Program-made: the position numbers and the translations under genes
Shown here: positions 53,801 to 64,000 of the stretch, one piece after another
Layout: every line of letters begins with the position of its first letter
How positions within the stretch are numbered: position 1 is the stretch's first letter
Assembly (NCBI GenBank): GCA_016617855.1
Contig: JAECUM010033713.1
Span: 1 to 64,000 of the forward strand
Source of the DNA: Megalonaias nervosa
Lineage: Eukaryota; Mollusca; Bivalvia; Unionida; Unionidae
Direction: 5' to 3'
DNA: 64,000 nt
The notes under the pieces: generated by a model
What the model was told of the DNA's origin: nothing
The model's input: the letters and a program-made list of their open reading frames with translations, nothing else
Databases searched by the model: none

Positions 53801-56800
53801 TTGGTGCCAATAGGTCAAATTGAAATGAATTGTGTATCAGATAAAAACTCTGAATGTCATATCAAATCTCCCATCTCACAGGACACAGTAAATTATGTTT
53901 CTCCAAAAATACTTACCCAATCACATTAACTTTGAAAAGGTACTTCTGCTACCTCCTGAATCCAGCCCTCACAGACTTCAAAAAGTCTGTTTATGCCTAG
54001 ACAAAAGGAAGTAACTCTTACAGATTACCTCCCCTTACCCTGCTAAGTGGCTCTCCATATACTGATATCACCAGTTTTCACTTGAGCAGTCTGAGATACG
54101 ATGCTCTCATTTCAGGGCAGGTTGGGAGAGGACTGAAAATAATGTCATTATGTGAGAATTATTTTCAGAGAATATAATTTACTATGAAATTTCCTTTCTC
54201 CATAAAATACATTACCCAATTAACATTAGGAGAATAGGTAAGAGGTGGAGGAATGCTCAGCATCCAATCTCTACCTAAAAACTCCCTTTAGCGTCAAAAG
54301 AACTTTTAAGGGTAAAGCTCTCCTAACCATTGTTGACACAACTGAATATAAGCATATATACATGTGCAATGAACTATCCTGTTGACTCACGCACTCAACA
54401 AATAACTAAAACGGAAGGTTGTTTTCTTGGGTGAAAGATGACAGGTTCTACCTAAGGATGTGGTTGTGTAAGGAATGGCAGAGTCTCGTGAGTGAATGGG
54501 TGGCTACAATGGAACCAACTAGATTCAACTCTGTGTTTTTTTTAGGCCAAATCACACAAATGGAAAGAGGATACAGTGGACTGGGCATGCTAACCAACTG
54601 ATTCCATTATATCTTTAACTGAGATATTGTGTTGAAAGGCAAGGCTCATAGAAACAGCTCATATTTCATGAGCCAAAATCCTCATCAGATCTACCTGTTT
54701 TTTGAGATCAGATTATGCAGACCTGATGACTCTCTTTAGCCTTGCTTGAGTGGCTATGTCCTGTTTCCCTGGTTTTGGTGGGAGGAAAAGCCTCAGATAA
54801 ATTCTGAGTAAGGACCAGGTCCATGATAGATTTCATTTCATGAACAGGGTTGTGATCGAGGTCAGGATAGATCAAAGCTGGTTACCAAGTCTAAGAGATC
54901 TTCATTGTAGTTAATGTCAAGATGCCCATGATATCTGAGTGTGTCAGAAATCATGGTGTGATATCTTTTAATAGTAAACAGTGCTAGCTTCTTACTTTCA
55001 AAAAGCGAAAAAGATGTTAGCTAGCTGGGGAATGGAAGCTGACTGTGGTGTGACATCATTTGCACAACACCATTCAAAAACAACGAGCCATTTCCTTTTG
55101 TATATTTTTAAAGTAGATGGCCATCTAGTTGATGAGATCCACTCTTTAACTGAAAACTGAAAGTTGTTCCTGCACAAGGCATGCCAGACAAGAGTCATGT
55201 GTGAAGCAGAAGTTTTTCTGGACATGGGTGACAGATTAGTGACCATGGCTGTTTGAGAAGCTTAGGGGTCACTAGAATTTTTTTGTTCATGTCTGTCATC
55301 AGAGAGGGGCAATCAGAATTGTTTTGCATTCTCTGCACCTCATTTTCTGCATTACCTTTGGGATCAAAACTGTTGGGGAGAAAGTACAGACCTAGATTCC
55401 CTCCCAGTCAAATGAAGGGCATCAACAGATCCAGGAATTGGGAGACAAAGATGGGCAGCTTGTTGTTCCACCTCATCGCAAATTGGTCTAACATTTTTTG
55501 ACCCCAGACTGCACACTTGATGGAAGATTAAGAAACTGGCCATGGCCTGCATGTCAAACCCACTATGCACTTTTGGTTAATTAGTGTTTTACACATCCAG
55601 TTGTAGCCACATACCAAGTAATGTGGCATTGTGGCCAACTGTAACTGAGAAACTGTCAAGATAAAAAAAAATTTAAGATTGAGGGCAATTTTATTCATGG
55701 GCAGGTTGTACATATGGACATACAGACAGATGGATGTACATGGACATCAAACCAATCACTATGCTTAGCTTCTGCCAAAGCATGTTTGACAAAGAATTAA
55801 ATAAGGAAAATACAAGCAAACAAAAAAATTGGCTGAGCATAATTACCTGGAATATGATGAGGAACAACCTCTTCTGCTGGTTTTGTACAATCTCCAATTT
55901 CTCCTCCATCCTTTCCACTTTCTCCTCTGAGGGCATTTCTTCTTCCTCATCATAGTCCAACCCATCGGCCATCTAAAAAGGGCAGAAAAAAAGAATTCTT
56001 GTAAATCATACAAGTTTTACTACCATAATGATATGGAAGTTTGAAAACATTTTACTATTTTTATTACACAGTAACAAAATAAATCAATTAGTCTAATGTA
56101 AACATTTATGTTACTAAAATGCAGAATTCACCTATTTTGTACAAACATAATGATTCTATTGATGTCTACTTGTATTTTACTTGCTTAACATGCCACCTGC
56201 CTTAATCAGCCTATACTGTTACATCGAAATTGTCAACCATTAATGACAGTGTGCACTGAACATTCACCGGGACACTAGATACGCAAATTTCCAAATTCAA
56301 AACTATTTTTTATGACAAAAAACCCAACAAAACCTGAGTGCCAAAACAAATTCTCAAGAACATTTTATTTTACCCTCCGTCTAGCTGCTTCAAGTCTGTC
56401 TCGTGCCTCCTCAGCTTCTTTCTGAAGTTTCTCCACATGTTTACTCATCTTCTTGATGGTGCTGTGCATGATTTCCCATACATAGAACCTAAATATAAAC
56501 AAAATCTCATTTGATTGATCTTTATAATGAATGCAAAAAGTGCAATATTTGTGACAAATACACAAACAACTGCAAACAGGAAGAGTCATATGAAAACAGC
56601 AAAGACCCTGATCTGCTAGTGTTAGGTTTTCTCTGAAACTATTCATTTCAGATGATGAAAAGTTTGACCTATTGGCTAAATCATAAATTTCTCAACTTTT
56701 CTTTTGTCAAAATGTATAGTCCCTTGCATCATTTATACAACTTTGAAAATATATTTCACTATCAGATGACAGTGGCTTCAAAACCAGCATTCCAATATTG

Positions 56801-59106
56801 AATCACCAAAATTGTTTTATTGAAACGAACTAGCATGCTATGAGTTTGGCATTGCTGATGCCAACATAGTGGTGCATTTAGAGATAGCAGATCCAGTTCT
56901 ATGCCGTTTTGAGTTTGGTGCCTGTTTTACAAGGATATATTCAGGAGTTTCATGACCTAATACTTCTCTTATTTCAACTCACACATGCAGTCATTCCTGA
57001 ATTCAATGTGTCCTACCTTTCCAGATTGGTACATGGCCTTCTTTATGCTAGCATGGTTCTCTCTCTCTCTCTCTCTCTAACACACACACAGGATCCTGAA
57101 ATTCTGATGGCTCTTGATGGAAAATTAGTCCTGAAAATTAACATGGCAGCCTGATGTGTGAAAATAACAATGGAAACATTCAAAGGAGGTATAAAAATTA
57201 GCAGGTACAGTGTAAAAAGATACTACTATACTTAATTATCAAGTCAACCATTTTGCATCATCCTTCCATGCTACACTAGTTTTCTATGAAAGTATTTACT
57301 AATAAAAATGTTTTATTTCTCTTTCTGAAAAATATACCACTGCATTTCACCCATCAACAGTATTGTATGCCATTCTAAACTGAAAAAAATGTTTGGACAG
57401 CATGCAGACTTCTACATCCAAAATACATAAAACATAACTGATGGCATTTCTGGTCAAGTTCAACTACCAAGATTTATTTGCTAAAGTCCTCAAACATGTA
57501 TTAGAAGATGATAATAAAGGTTAGCTGTTGTTACATTCATTTTTTTCTGTTTAATTAGGAGGGGTGAAACAATTCATCCATATACTGATACATCAATACC
57601 AATACCTGTGCCATACAAATCAATACAAAAAGTGGAGAAATGATACAAAATGATACTTACTCTATACAAGTTACTTTAATATTAAGCAGTCATGAATAAT
57701 TATTAGTCATTTACCTTTTCATTCTTTAAATTGAGAATTCATCTGAGACAGATGTTGCAGGTACAGGCATTCATTTTTGTCAGGAAAAAAGAAAAATCTA
57801 TTGACAACACCCTCTTCCCTTCTACAAATTAACACAAGGTGACATTCATATTCTCCCCACACTTTGCCAATTCTATGCTAATTATCTAATTCCAGCTACA
57901 TGTTCAGCATAATGGAAACAATCCAGATGTGTTCCCCATGTATAATGAAGTACTTTATTCATTATGTAATAACCACATTTTGCAAAAGTCACTATGTTGA
58001 TTCATATCTTGTTTACTTTGGTCAAATTTGACAGTACACTTCTGTTGTCAAGCAGTGAAATATGTTACACTGAATTCTGATTGGTGGTTATTGTTTGTTC
58101 CAGTTCAGGGTAAACAATAACTACCAACCAGAACTTAATGTAGCTTATTCCCTGGGTGACACACAGAAAGTACTGGCAAAGCAAGCAAGATACTTTGTGC
58201 AAAAGTGGTTATTAAATGTTTTATATATAAAGTATGTAAATCCTACATGGGGAGCAAATTTGGAATGTCTCTTTTTATGTCAAGATATTTAATCAGGGAC
58301 TGAACATGTCGAGTGGATAAATAAAATTAGTTGGCAAGGGAGGGCAGATTTCATATCACATGATTATGTCACCTTATATAAATTATTGATTTTTTATATA
58401 GAAGCAGAGTGGGTGTTGTCATTAGTTTTCCTTCTTCACTAACGAAAGACAAGTGCCTGTGGCCACTGCAGTTATTTTGCATCTGCATTAAGTACAATAC
58501 AAAAGTTTCTGTTGGTATTCAACTCCACTCCCACATCTGGACTACTTTTAGGAATGATTTTCCTTGCAACAGGAAATTTCACTATTTTTTGTTTTGAAGA
58601 TAACACTGTAATGTCCTCCTTGTTTAAGACAAGACAAGAAATTAGTATTGAGATGTTTTTAAAGCATTCATGCAGTGCAAAACAAAGGGCATGGTAACCA
58701 AATTGAGTCATGAATCTGATCAAATGAAGCAACCTGAAATGGCCTAAAAAAAACAACCCAGATTTGTTTGAAAGTATTTCCGTTATCTTGTCATGGATGA
58801 TAATAGCATATAAATAGATGTTTATGTCTGTCTGTAATCTACATACTGAACATGCAACCAACATGTCAACACACATGAAAGGTCAGCACCTACCAATGAC
58901 AGAAGTTCTAAAGATGGAAAGATCATCACTTGATATGCCTATCGATAATGTTCTGTACTGTACGCTGTTTATCATGATTCATATCGATACAGGGCACAGG
59001 TATATCATTTCATCCCCATTAATTAGAGCCTAGACTATATGTATTTTGTTTTAAAGGTCTGATCTGTGTGTTGACACAATGCTTCACTATTAAAAAACAA
59101 ACTGTG

Positions 59107-59168
<62 letters not shown>

Positions 59169-60734
59169 GATAAGGCAAAACAAATTTGCTTCCTAAAGCT
59201 ACTGGTTTTGGAATTAGGGTAGGTAGGGTCTTTTGTTTTTTGTTTTTTAAAATAACATTATATATATATATATATATTGTTACGTATATGTAATTAAATT
59301 GCTTGTGTGTTAGTTTTAAAATTCTTTTTATTTTATTTTTTGTTTCATTACATTTTATTGTAATGATTATTGAACAGATTCAAAATTCTTTTTCAGTAAT
59401 TAGATATTTTCTTTTACTAAATGTTATTTATTTAAGACGTAAAAGTGTTACATGAGAATTATTTTTAGTTAACCTAGTTCGTCTTGGGCTGGCAAGAACG
59501 TGAACAGGCAGTTAAAATGATTGGTCAGTATCAGGGCCATACTTTCCTTGCGTGATCACCATGTGTAAGCAACGTTTATTTATGATTGGTTTTTAAGTGG
59601 GGTTACACTGGCGTACGTGATGGATTTCTTGTAGTAAGAGACCACATGACCCATCGCGCGAGACTTGAAATGATGTTTTTGGGGTATAAATACGCATTCT
59701 TAATACTCTTCTGGCAGAGTCGTTTTAACATCTTGAAGGAACAAGGTGTTATTTTTATTTGTTGCCAGATTATTTGTTTTCATCTGATTTTTTGGATTTA
59801 ATAATTTATTCTCCTGGAAACTCAACAAGTTGACTTTTTTATAAAAAATTCTGAAAGATATTCATGGAAATTTATTCTGGAATTATTCGGAAACAAAAAC
59901 TGTGATTCAATTGAGGAATTGTTGATATTCATACATTGGACCACATCTGACGTAATCGTCTTCCATATTTGTACGTCGTTGAGATTCAAACCTGGATTCT
60001 AATAGAACTATTTAGTGATAGGACTTGTGTTTTCATTCTTAGGATCAAATTTTGGATTATATTCACAAACTACAAGTCCTATTTACCAATTTTTACATTG
60101 TTTTCTAGGGAAATAAATTATTTTGTTAAAATATACAAAGCTTGTTGACATCATTCTTTTCTTCTGTTACATTTGTACGAGCCTACACGTAACAATATAT
60201 ATATATATATATATAATACTAAGCAAAACTGGCTCAATTAGATGCACAAATCAATTTCGGGATTTTTTTTAAATTTTAAAAACATTTTCTTTTTACCAAG
60301 GAGGTAAAAGTGCAAGAGTCAGCAAAATGGATGGTCGGTCAACCAGAAACACACTTTGGATGGGGGCCTATGTGTTTTATGCAAGACTTTATATCCTTTA
60401 AGAGCACATCTATGTTTTATTGATTTTCTCTCATCTTGTATATGAATGCAGGGGCCTAAAATTAACTAGAGCTATGAGCAAATGAAAATATAAACACACA
60501 AATGAATACACAAAATGCTATATCCTATATCAATTTAGGAGGCAAGGTATTATGAGTTGACGACAATGTATGACACAATGCAATAACCTATGATTATTTG
60601 GATAGATCAGTCAAGAACATTATATCTTACTTGGTGAATTCTGTGGACATCTCATTTGAGAAGAGCCAGCTGGCTACGGCAGAGCAGTCTACAATCTGTG
60701 TTTTGAGAAGCTTGTCAATCAGCACCACCATCAT
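50715..60734 (-). CDS. NCBP1: nuclear cap-binding protein subunit 1, C-terminal five exons
   Basis: Five minus-strand exons join in phase: 60,631-60,734; 56,374-56,488; 55,847-55,972; 52,648-52,761; 50,715-50,828. Each has an AG acceptor and GT donor. Together they encode about 190 residues that match the C terminus of CBP80/NCBP1. These include [31 protein letters not shown] plus a coiled coil, [26 protein letters not shown], and the tail ending [12 protein letters not shown]80 binds CBP20 on the m7G cap of nuclear RNA and aids splicing, export and decay. This part is the third MIF4G-like domain and its long helical hairpin. The other exons must lie beyond the window's right end. The introns hold a solo LTR, DIRS-like relics and other repeats, which explains the large gene size. 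Confidence 0.93.
51440..52480. repeat. degenerate tandem repeat, about 170-180 bp unit, in an NCBP1 intron
   Basis: Units share TGATGACCATAA, TTTACAAAGTTTCA-type words and AAGGGCAATAACT. At least five diverged copies are visible between the last two NCBP1 exons. Confidence 0.65.
52648..52761 (-). CDS. NCBP1: NCBP1 exon
   Basis: It encodes [15 protein letters not shown] through RLQQAFLL (38 residues, phase 0), between a TTTGCAG acceptor and a GTAAGCA donor. Confidence 0.95.
54540..55570 (-). pseudogene. DIRS-like tyrosine recombinase retroelement relic
   Basis: Reading down the minus strand, 55,364-55,570 resembles the DIRS RT/RNase H end ([12 protein letters not shown]). Then 54,998-55,246 has the N-terminal domain of a tyrosine recombinase ([15 protein letters not shown] followed by FEWCCA). 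Further down, 54,550-54,760 has a C-terminal recombinase pattern (an LAHEI-type His motif and VGWHAQSTF) in which the expected Arg position is a stop. Frames are broken. Flanking end words match 47.9-48.0 kb. It is intronic to NCBP1. Confidence 0.6.
55847..55972 (-). CDS. NCBP1: NCBP1 exon
   Basis: It encodes [19 protein letters not shown] through [10 protein letters not shown] (42 residues, phase 0). A CTTTTTAG acceptor precedes the ATG codon and GTAATT is the donor. The acidic stretch is a variable linker in NCBP1 proteins. Confidence 0.93.
56374..56488 (-). CDS. NCBP1: NCBP1 exon
   Basis: The first base completes a split Lys codon, then [18 protein letters not shown] and a coiled coil to RRR follow. 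The acceptor is ATATTTAG and the donor is GTAAAA. Confidence 0.95.
59108..59162. repeat. (TA)n microsatellite
   Basis: About 55 bp of TA, about 110 bp before the solo LTR. A shorter TA tract (59,258-59,276) directly borders the LTR. Confidence 0.9.
59278..60194. mobile_element. second copy of the solo LTR, in a TA tract within an NCBP1 intron
   Basis: 917 bp with the same TGTTACGTATATG start and ACGTAACA end as 19,194-20,085, and the same internal landmarks, including CTGGCGTACGTGA and CCACATGACCCATC. It is flanked by TA repeats on both sides. The two copies differ by substitutions and small indels. Confidence 0.75.
60631..60734 (-). CDS. NCBP1: NCBP1 exon (most upstream one recognised)
   Basis: It encodes [17 protein letters not shown] through STEFT and ends with AA, which pairs with the first base of the next exon. 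The acceptor is TTTTCAG and the donor is GTAAGAT. Confidence 0.95.
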
Positions 60735-61004
60735 CTGAAAAACAACATATTACAATGAAACATCAACTACCATAAGCACACTGCAAACAACACATACCCA
60801 GATTTGCCATTGCAAAATGTGCCAGCAGATAAGGGTCTGTGTTGTTTGTTCTACTGATTACTCCTAACAAACTGCATAGACCCAGATCTGCCAGCACATG
60901 TAATGCCAGATATGAGTCCATGCAGTTTGCAGTTGGACTCTTTATGAGCTAGTACATACAGTACCTTGTAAGACACTGGTTTTGTCTAGAAAAATTACAA
61001 TGCT

Positions 61005-61230
61005 GACTAGAACTAATTATGATGAGTACATTGCAAAGGGTCCTACTGACTAAAGCCATTACTCATGAATGCATTGCAAAGAGTCCTGTTGCTGACCAAA
61101 GCTAGTACTGATGAGTGCATTGCAAAGAGTCCTGCTGCTGACCAATGCTAGTATTGATGGCTGTGTTGCAGAGGATCCTGCTGCTGACTAGTGCTAGTAT
61201 TGATGGATGCACTGAATGGGTCCTGCTCTT
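61005..61230. repeat. about 53-bp tandem repeat
   Basis: Four or so copies share GCATTGCAAAGAGTCCTG, CTGCTGACCA and GCTAGTA words. Confidence 0.75.
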
Positions 61231-61249
61231 TACAATTTGACTGACAGGG

Positions 61250-61880
61250 CTCTAAACAGAGGATTTTAAGTAAGAAAACAAAGTTTGGAGAAGATGGGCA
61301 TGTTATGGCCACAACTCTTCTAAATGACGTGAAATACAGGAAATCCAATACATTTAAGATCTCATCAACATAAAGGTGTAAATAACTCTGGGTGAAATGC
61401 AATATTCCAAAGTAAAGTTATGCTGCAAACATTAAAGTTAGAACACGGAAGGATGTGGAATCAGGAGTCATAACTCTTGCAAATAATAATGTGCTGTATG
61501 CCAAATTTGTTTCAAAGCCAAAAATACTTAGGAAAGTTGTGATAATGAAACTAGAGTCAAGGGGATGGGCAATCAGGTGCCATAACCCATTTCAATGATT
61601 TAAAATGCTGGAAACTAAAGGCACTCAAAGTCTCAAAAATCTGAAGCCACATATCAAATCAAATATCAAAGTCCAACACATTTGATCAAGTTGTCTTGCA
61701 GTAGCCAAAGTCAGGATGATGAACAATCTGATGGCCTTGACTCTTCTAAACTAAACCTATACAATCATGTGTAAGTATGTGATAGGTAGGTAGATAGGTA
61801 TTAGTGCTTAATGACACCATAGCACAACAAAGGCTATATAGTGACAATTAAATGTAAGGTTCTGAGGGCTGTTCCAGTAA
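61250..61880. repeat. interspersed repeats, no gene
   Basis: Diverged copies with CATAACTCTT, AAATACAGGAAATCC and AAGTTTG words occur, and the right end (61,780-61,880) matches the repeat at 43,290 and 44,170. This is intronic or upstream sequence of NCBP1. Confidence 0.5.
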
Positions 61881-63908
61881 AACATATATCCCCCCCGGGG
61901 ACAGCACTTCAAAAAAACTTCTGTAGGAGGTTGTGTTTCAAACTATTTTGATTCTGACAGTGGAAGGTTGATTAGGAAAATCATTTCTGTTGTGGGTTGT
62001 GTTAACAAAATGAGAAATCACTGGTGGGGTTGTCAGAAAAAAAACCCAAATATATATTTAAAATCGCATCTAACCCCCTCCTAGCGGTCTAATGTGAATA
62101 AAACATTGGGTCAGAAAATGATGCCAGTACACGCAAGTGCACCTAATTTGTACGAATTTGCATACTTCTAAAACAGTGATACTTGTTCCGCAAATCACGT
62201 CAACATTGCGGATATAAAACGTGCTTTGTGCAGTATGCAATTTTTATTCAACTTTTAACTTTAAAAGTGCATTTCACGACGTAATTCGCACTGCCAGTAG
62301 CAGTATCGCAGCGTTTGATGTTAATCCAGATTCAGGAAGGCAAATGCTAAAATAGCTGGATACTTCGGTTCGACATGAATGGCTGTTAAAATAAATTTGA
62401 TTGGTTCATTGGGACAAGCATTTTATGGTAGTTTTAACCTTACTTTCATCATGGATGTTTTACAAATGCGTGTTTCAAATAAGGGCCACACAGGAAACCT
62501 AAATGGCTGAATCACAGCAGGGTTTGTCGTCAGACGACGTTTTTAGTCGGCAAATACTGGCAGGTGATAGCTATGATGACAATGAATTTCATGTATATCA
62601 GCCTGCTGGACATTGGGAAAATGTCGCTGGAAATACCAGTGTGTGATTTTGAGCCCAAATTGATGTTGAGTGCGAGTCCAATGTATGTGTTGCACTGTTG
62701 GTTGGACAGGATGCTGGTTATATTTATTCAAGATACCCATGTCTGAACAAGTAGACTATGGGAATGTTGGACTTAAAACCCTAATACAGCATTATGGAAG
62801 AGAAAAAAAGCTGGCATAAGAGGCAGCAAAGCACTGATTCAAGGAAGGGAATCTTTGGCAGAGTTCATGTTAGTGAAAACTTTTCTTTTTGGAACAAAGA
62901 TATCAAAGAGAGAATACCCATGGGGCCATACCTGTGAGATGTTGAAAATTGCACAACCATAGAGAACAGTAACTTGTTCAAGCTAGTTATGCATATGCGT
63001 TTCAGACAGTAGGCAATTAAAGGGAGTTCTCAGCACAGAATAATATTCGTACACAGAGGAGGAAGATCATATTAAATTCAGAAACAATCAAAAGATTAAT
63101 GCTCATAGGGAACATCAGTGAATCCCCATACAACATAATTAAGTGTGTGTAGATCTCTAGTTGGCAGAACCACTGTGGCAACAAAGAATAACGAGACTTA
63201 GTAATTTAGGATGCAACTGTTCTAATTTCACCTTTGGTATATTCAAATCTTGAATGTGATGGAAGAACATGGCTCCAAAATAAACACATCAATTTCAGAA
63301 CCTGTTCATTGACTATGAATCAAGTATATAATCCAAGTCCAACTGAATTGTTAGAAAAAGTTTAATTCTTTTGACAACATCGTAATTAGCTGTCAAATAT
63401 GGAGTAAGCCTATGGTCTTTCTGCCATCCAAACTAAGACCCCACCACAACCACATGATCATGCCCAATGACACCACAGTAATAATCGCTATACAACTAGA
63501 GATAACATCTCTTTGAGTATTTTGATATCAGTAGAGTCTTAACAGAGTGGAACTGTAAGAAAGAGTGACAGATATTTAAGTGTTAGGGAGATATTTAACA
63601 ATGGCTATTCCTCCTGCCACCACTTCCTCACTGGAGATCACACACACACAAAACTTAGATTAAATCCTGAAATCCTGGCAACATCCCTGCAGGGGAGATA
63701 ACTTGACCATTTAATTTGATTTTATTGGTCTGGTTATCCCATGGTATTTCTGTTACTTGAACATTATCTTACAGTGTGTCCAGTCAGCATGGTCGAAAAA
63801 GGCATACAACCATTGAGAATTGTTGAAGGACTCACATTACTACAGATGTGAAAGAACGAGAACCATACTATAAATCAGTGAAGATAAAATACATGGTTTG
63901 ACTGTCCC
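61881..63908. other. no supported exon
   Basis: The next upstream NCBP1 exon was sought here and not found. A 47-residue frame at 62,503-62,646 is unassignable, and an octamer motif ATTTGCAT occurs near 62,155. Confidence 0.4.
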
Positions 63909-64000
63909 TGATTGGTTGGTAATGAAAGTAAGATTTTAGTAAAAAGAATCTTTTGAGAGCTTGTCCTACTTATAACTGAAAAAAGTCAGGGACATTGTTT
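63909..64000. repeat. dispersed repeat copy, cut by the window end
   Basis: It matches 26,105-26,330 over AAAAGAATCTTTTGAGAGC, TGTCCTA and GACATTGTTT. Confidence 0.75.

Noticed and set aside
62503..62646. 47-residue frame as a small gene or first exon
   Set aside because: No donor or partner exon was recognised, and the sequence resembles nothing known to me.
60735..64000. Next upstream NCBP1 exon
   Set aside because: No stretch matching the expected preceding NCBP1 sequence with splice sites was found; it probably lies beyond the window.

Overview
The window looks like nuclear DNA of a lophotrochozoan animal, most probably a mollusc (inference). The grounds are a spliced metazoan gene (NCBP1), tRNA-derived SINEs with target-site duplications, Ty3/gypsy, DIRS-like and LINE relics, long dinucleotide tracts, minisatellites, and a very large NTPase-ankyrin gene of a kind that is expanded in molluscs. 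Nothing bacterial is present.

Layout. 1.25-5.89 kb: a complete but decayed Ty3/gypsy LTR retrotransposon on the minus strand, with 228-bp LTRs and a CGCAG target duplication. 6.68-12.44 kb: one long plus-strand reading frame for a membrane-anchored STAND-type NTPase followed by ankyrin repeats, the last 3.6 kb being about 18 near-identical 201-bp units. 12.4-22 kb: repeat-rich flank with a decayed ankyrin tail, a Z-DNA-prone tract, nested tandem repeats, 49-bp and 63-bp minisatellites, a solo LTR inside a TA tract, and a possible orphan CArG/TATA promoter with a first exon. 22-32 kb: no convincing gene except a LINE relic; this stretch is CpG-rich.

32.07-41.64 kb: the most striking object, a 9.6-kb Polinton/Maverick (adintovirus-like) element, an endogenous relative of double-stranded DNA viruses. 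It has terminal inverted repeats built from nested hairpins. Its genes encode a major capsid protein, an adenain-like protease, a fibre-like protein, several small virion-type proteins, a penton-like/helicase/HNH fusion, a retroviral-type integrase, a phospholipase A2 protein and a packaging ATPase. No family-B DNA polymerase is visible, so this is an internally deleted, non-autonomous copy. Five genes carry frameshifts and the ATPase carries an in-frame stop.

41.6-64 kb: CpG-poor DNA holding the last five recognised exons of nuclear cap-binding protein subunit 1 (NCBP1) on the minus strand (50.7-60.7 kb). Its introns and downstream flank contain SINEs, solo-LTR, DIRS-like and mollusc-type repeats.

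How the parts relate: NCBP1 is the only ordinary host housekeeping gene seen. The ankyrin-NTPase gene is probably a fast-evolving host gene. Most of the rest is mobile or repetitive DNA. In the Polinton-like element, the capsid, protease, fibre and PLA2 proteins would build a virion, the ATPase would package DNA and the integrase would insert it. The observed breaks mean this copy would need helper functions.
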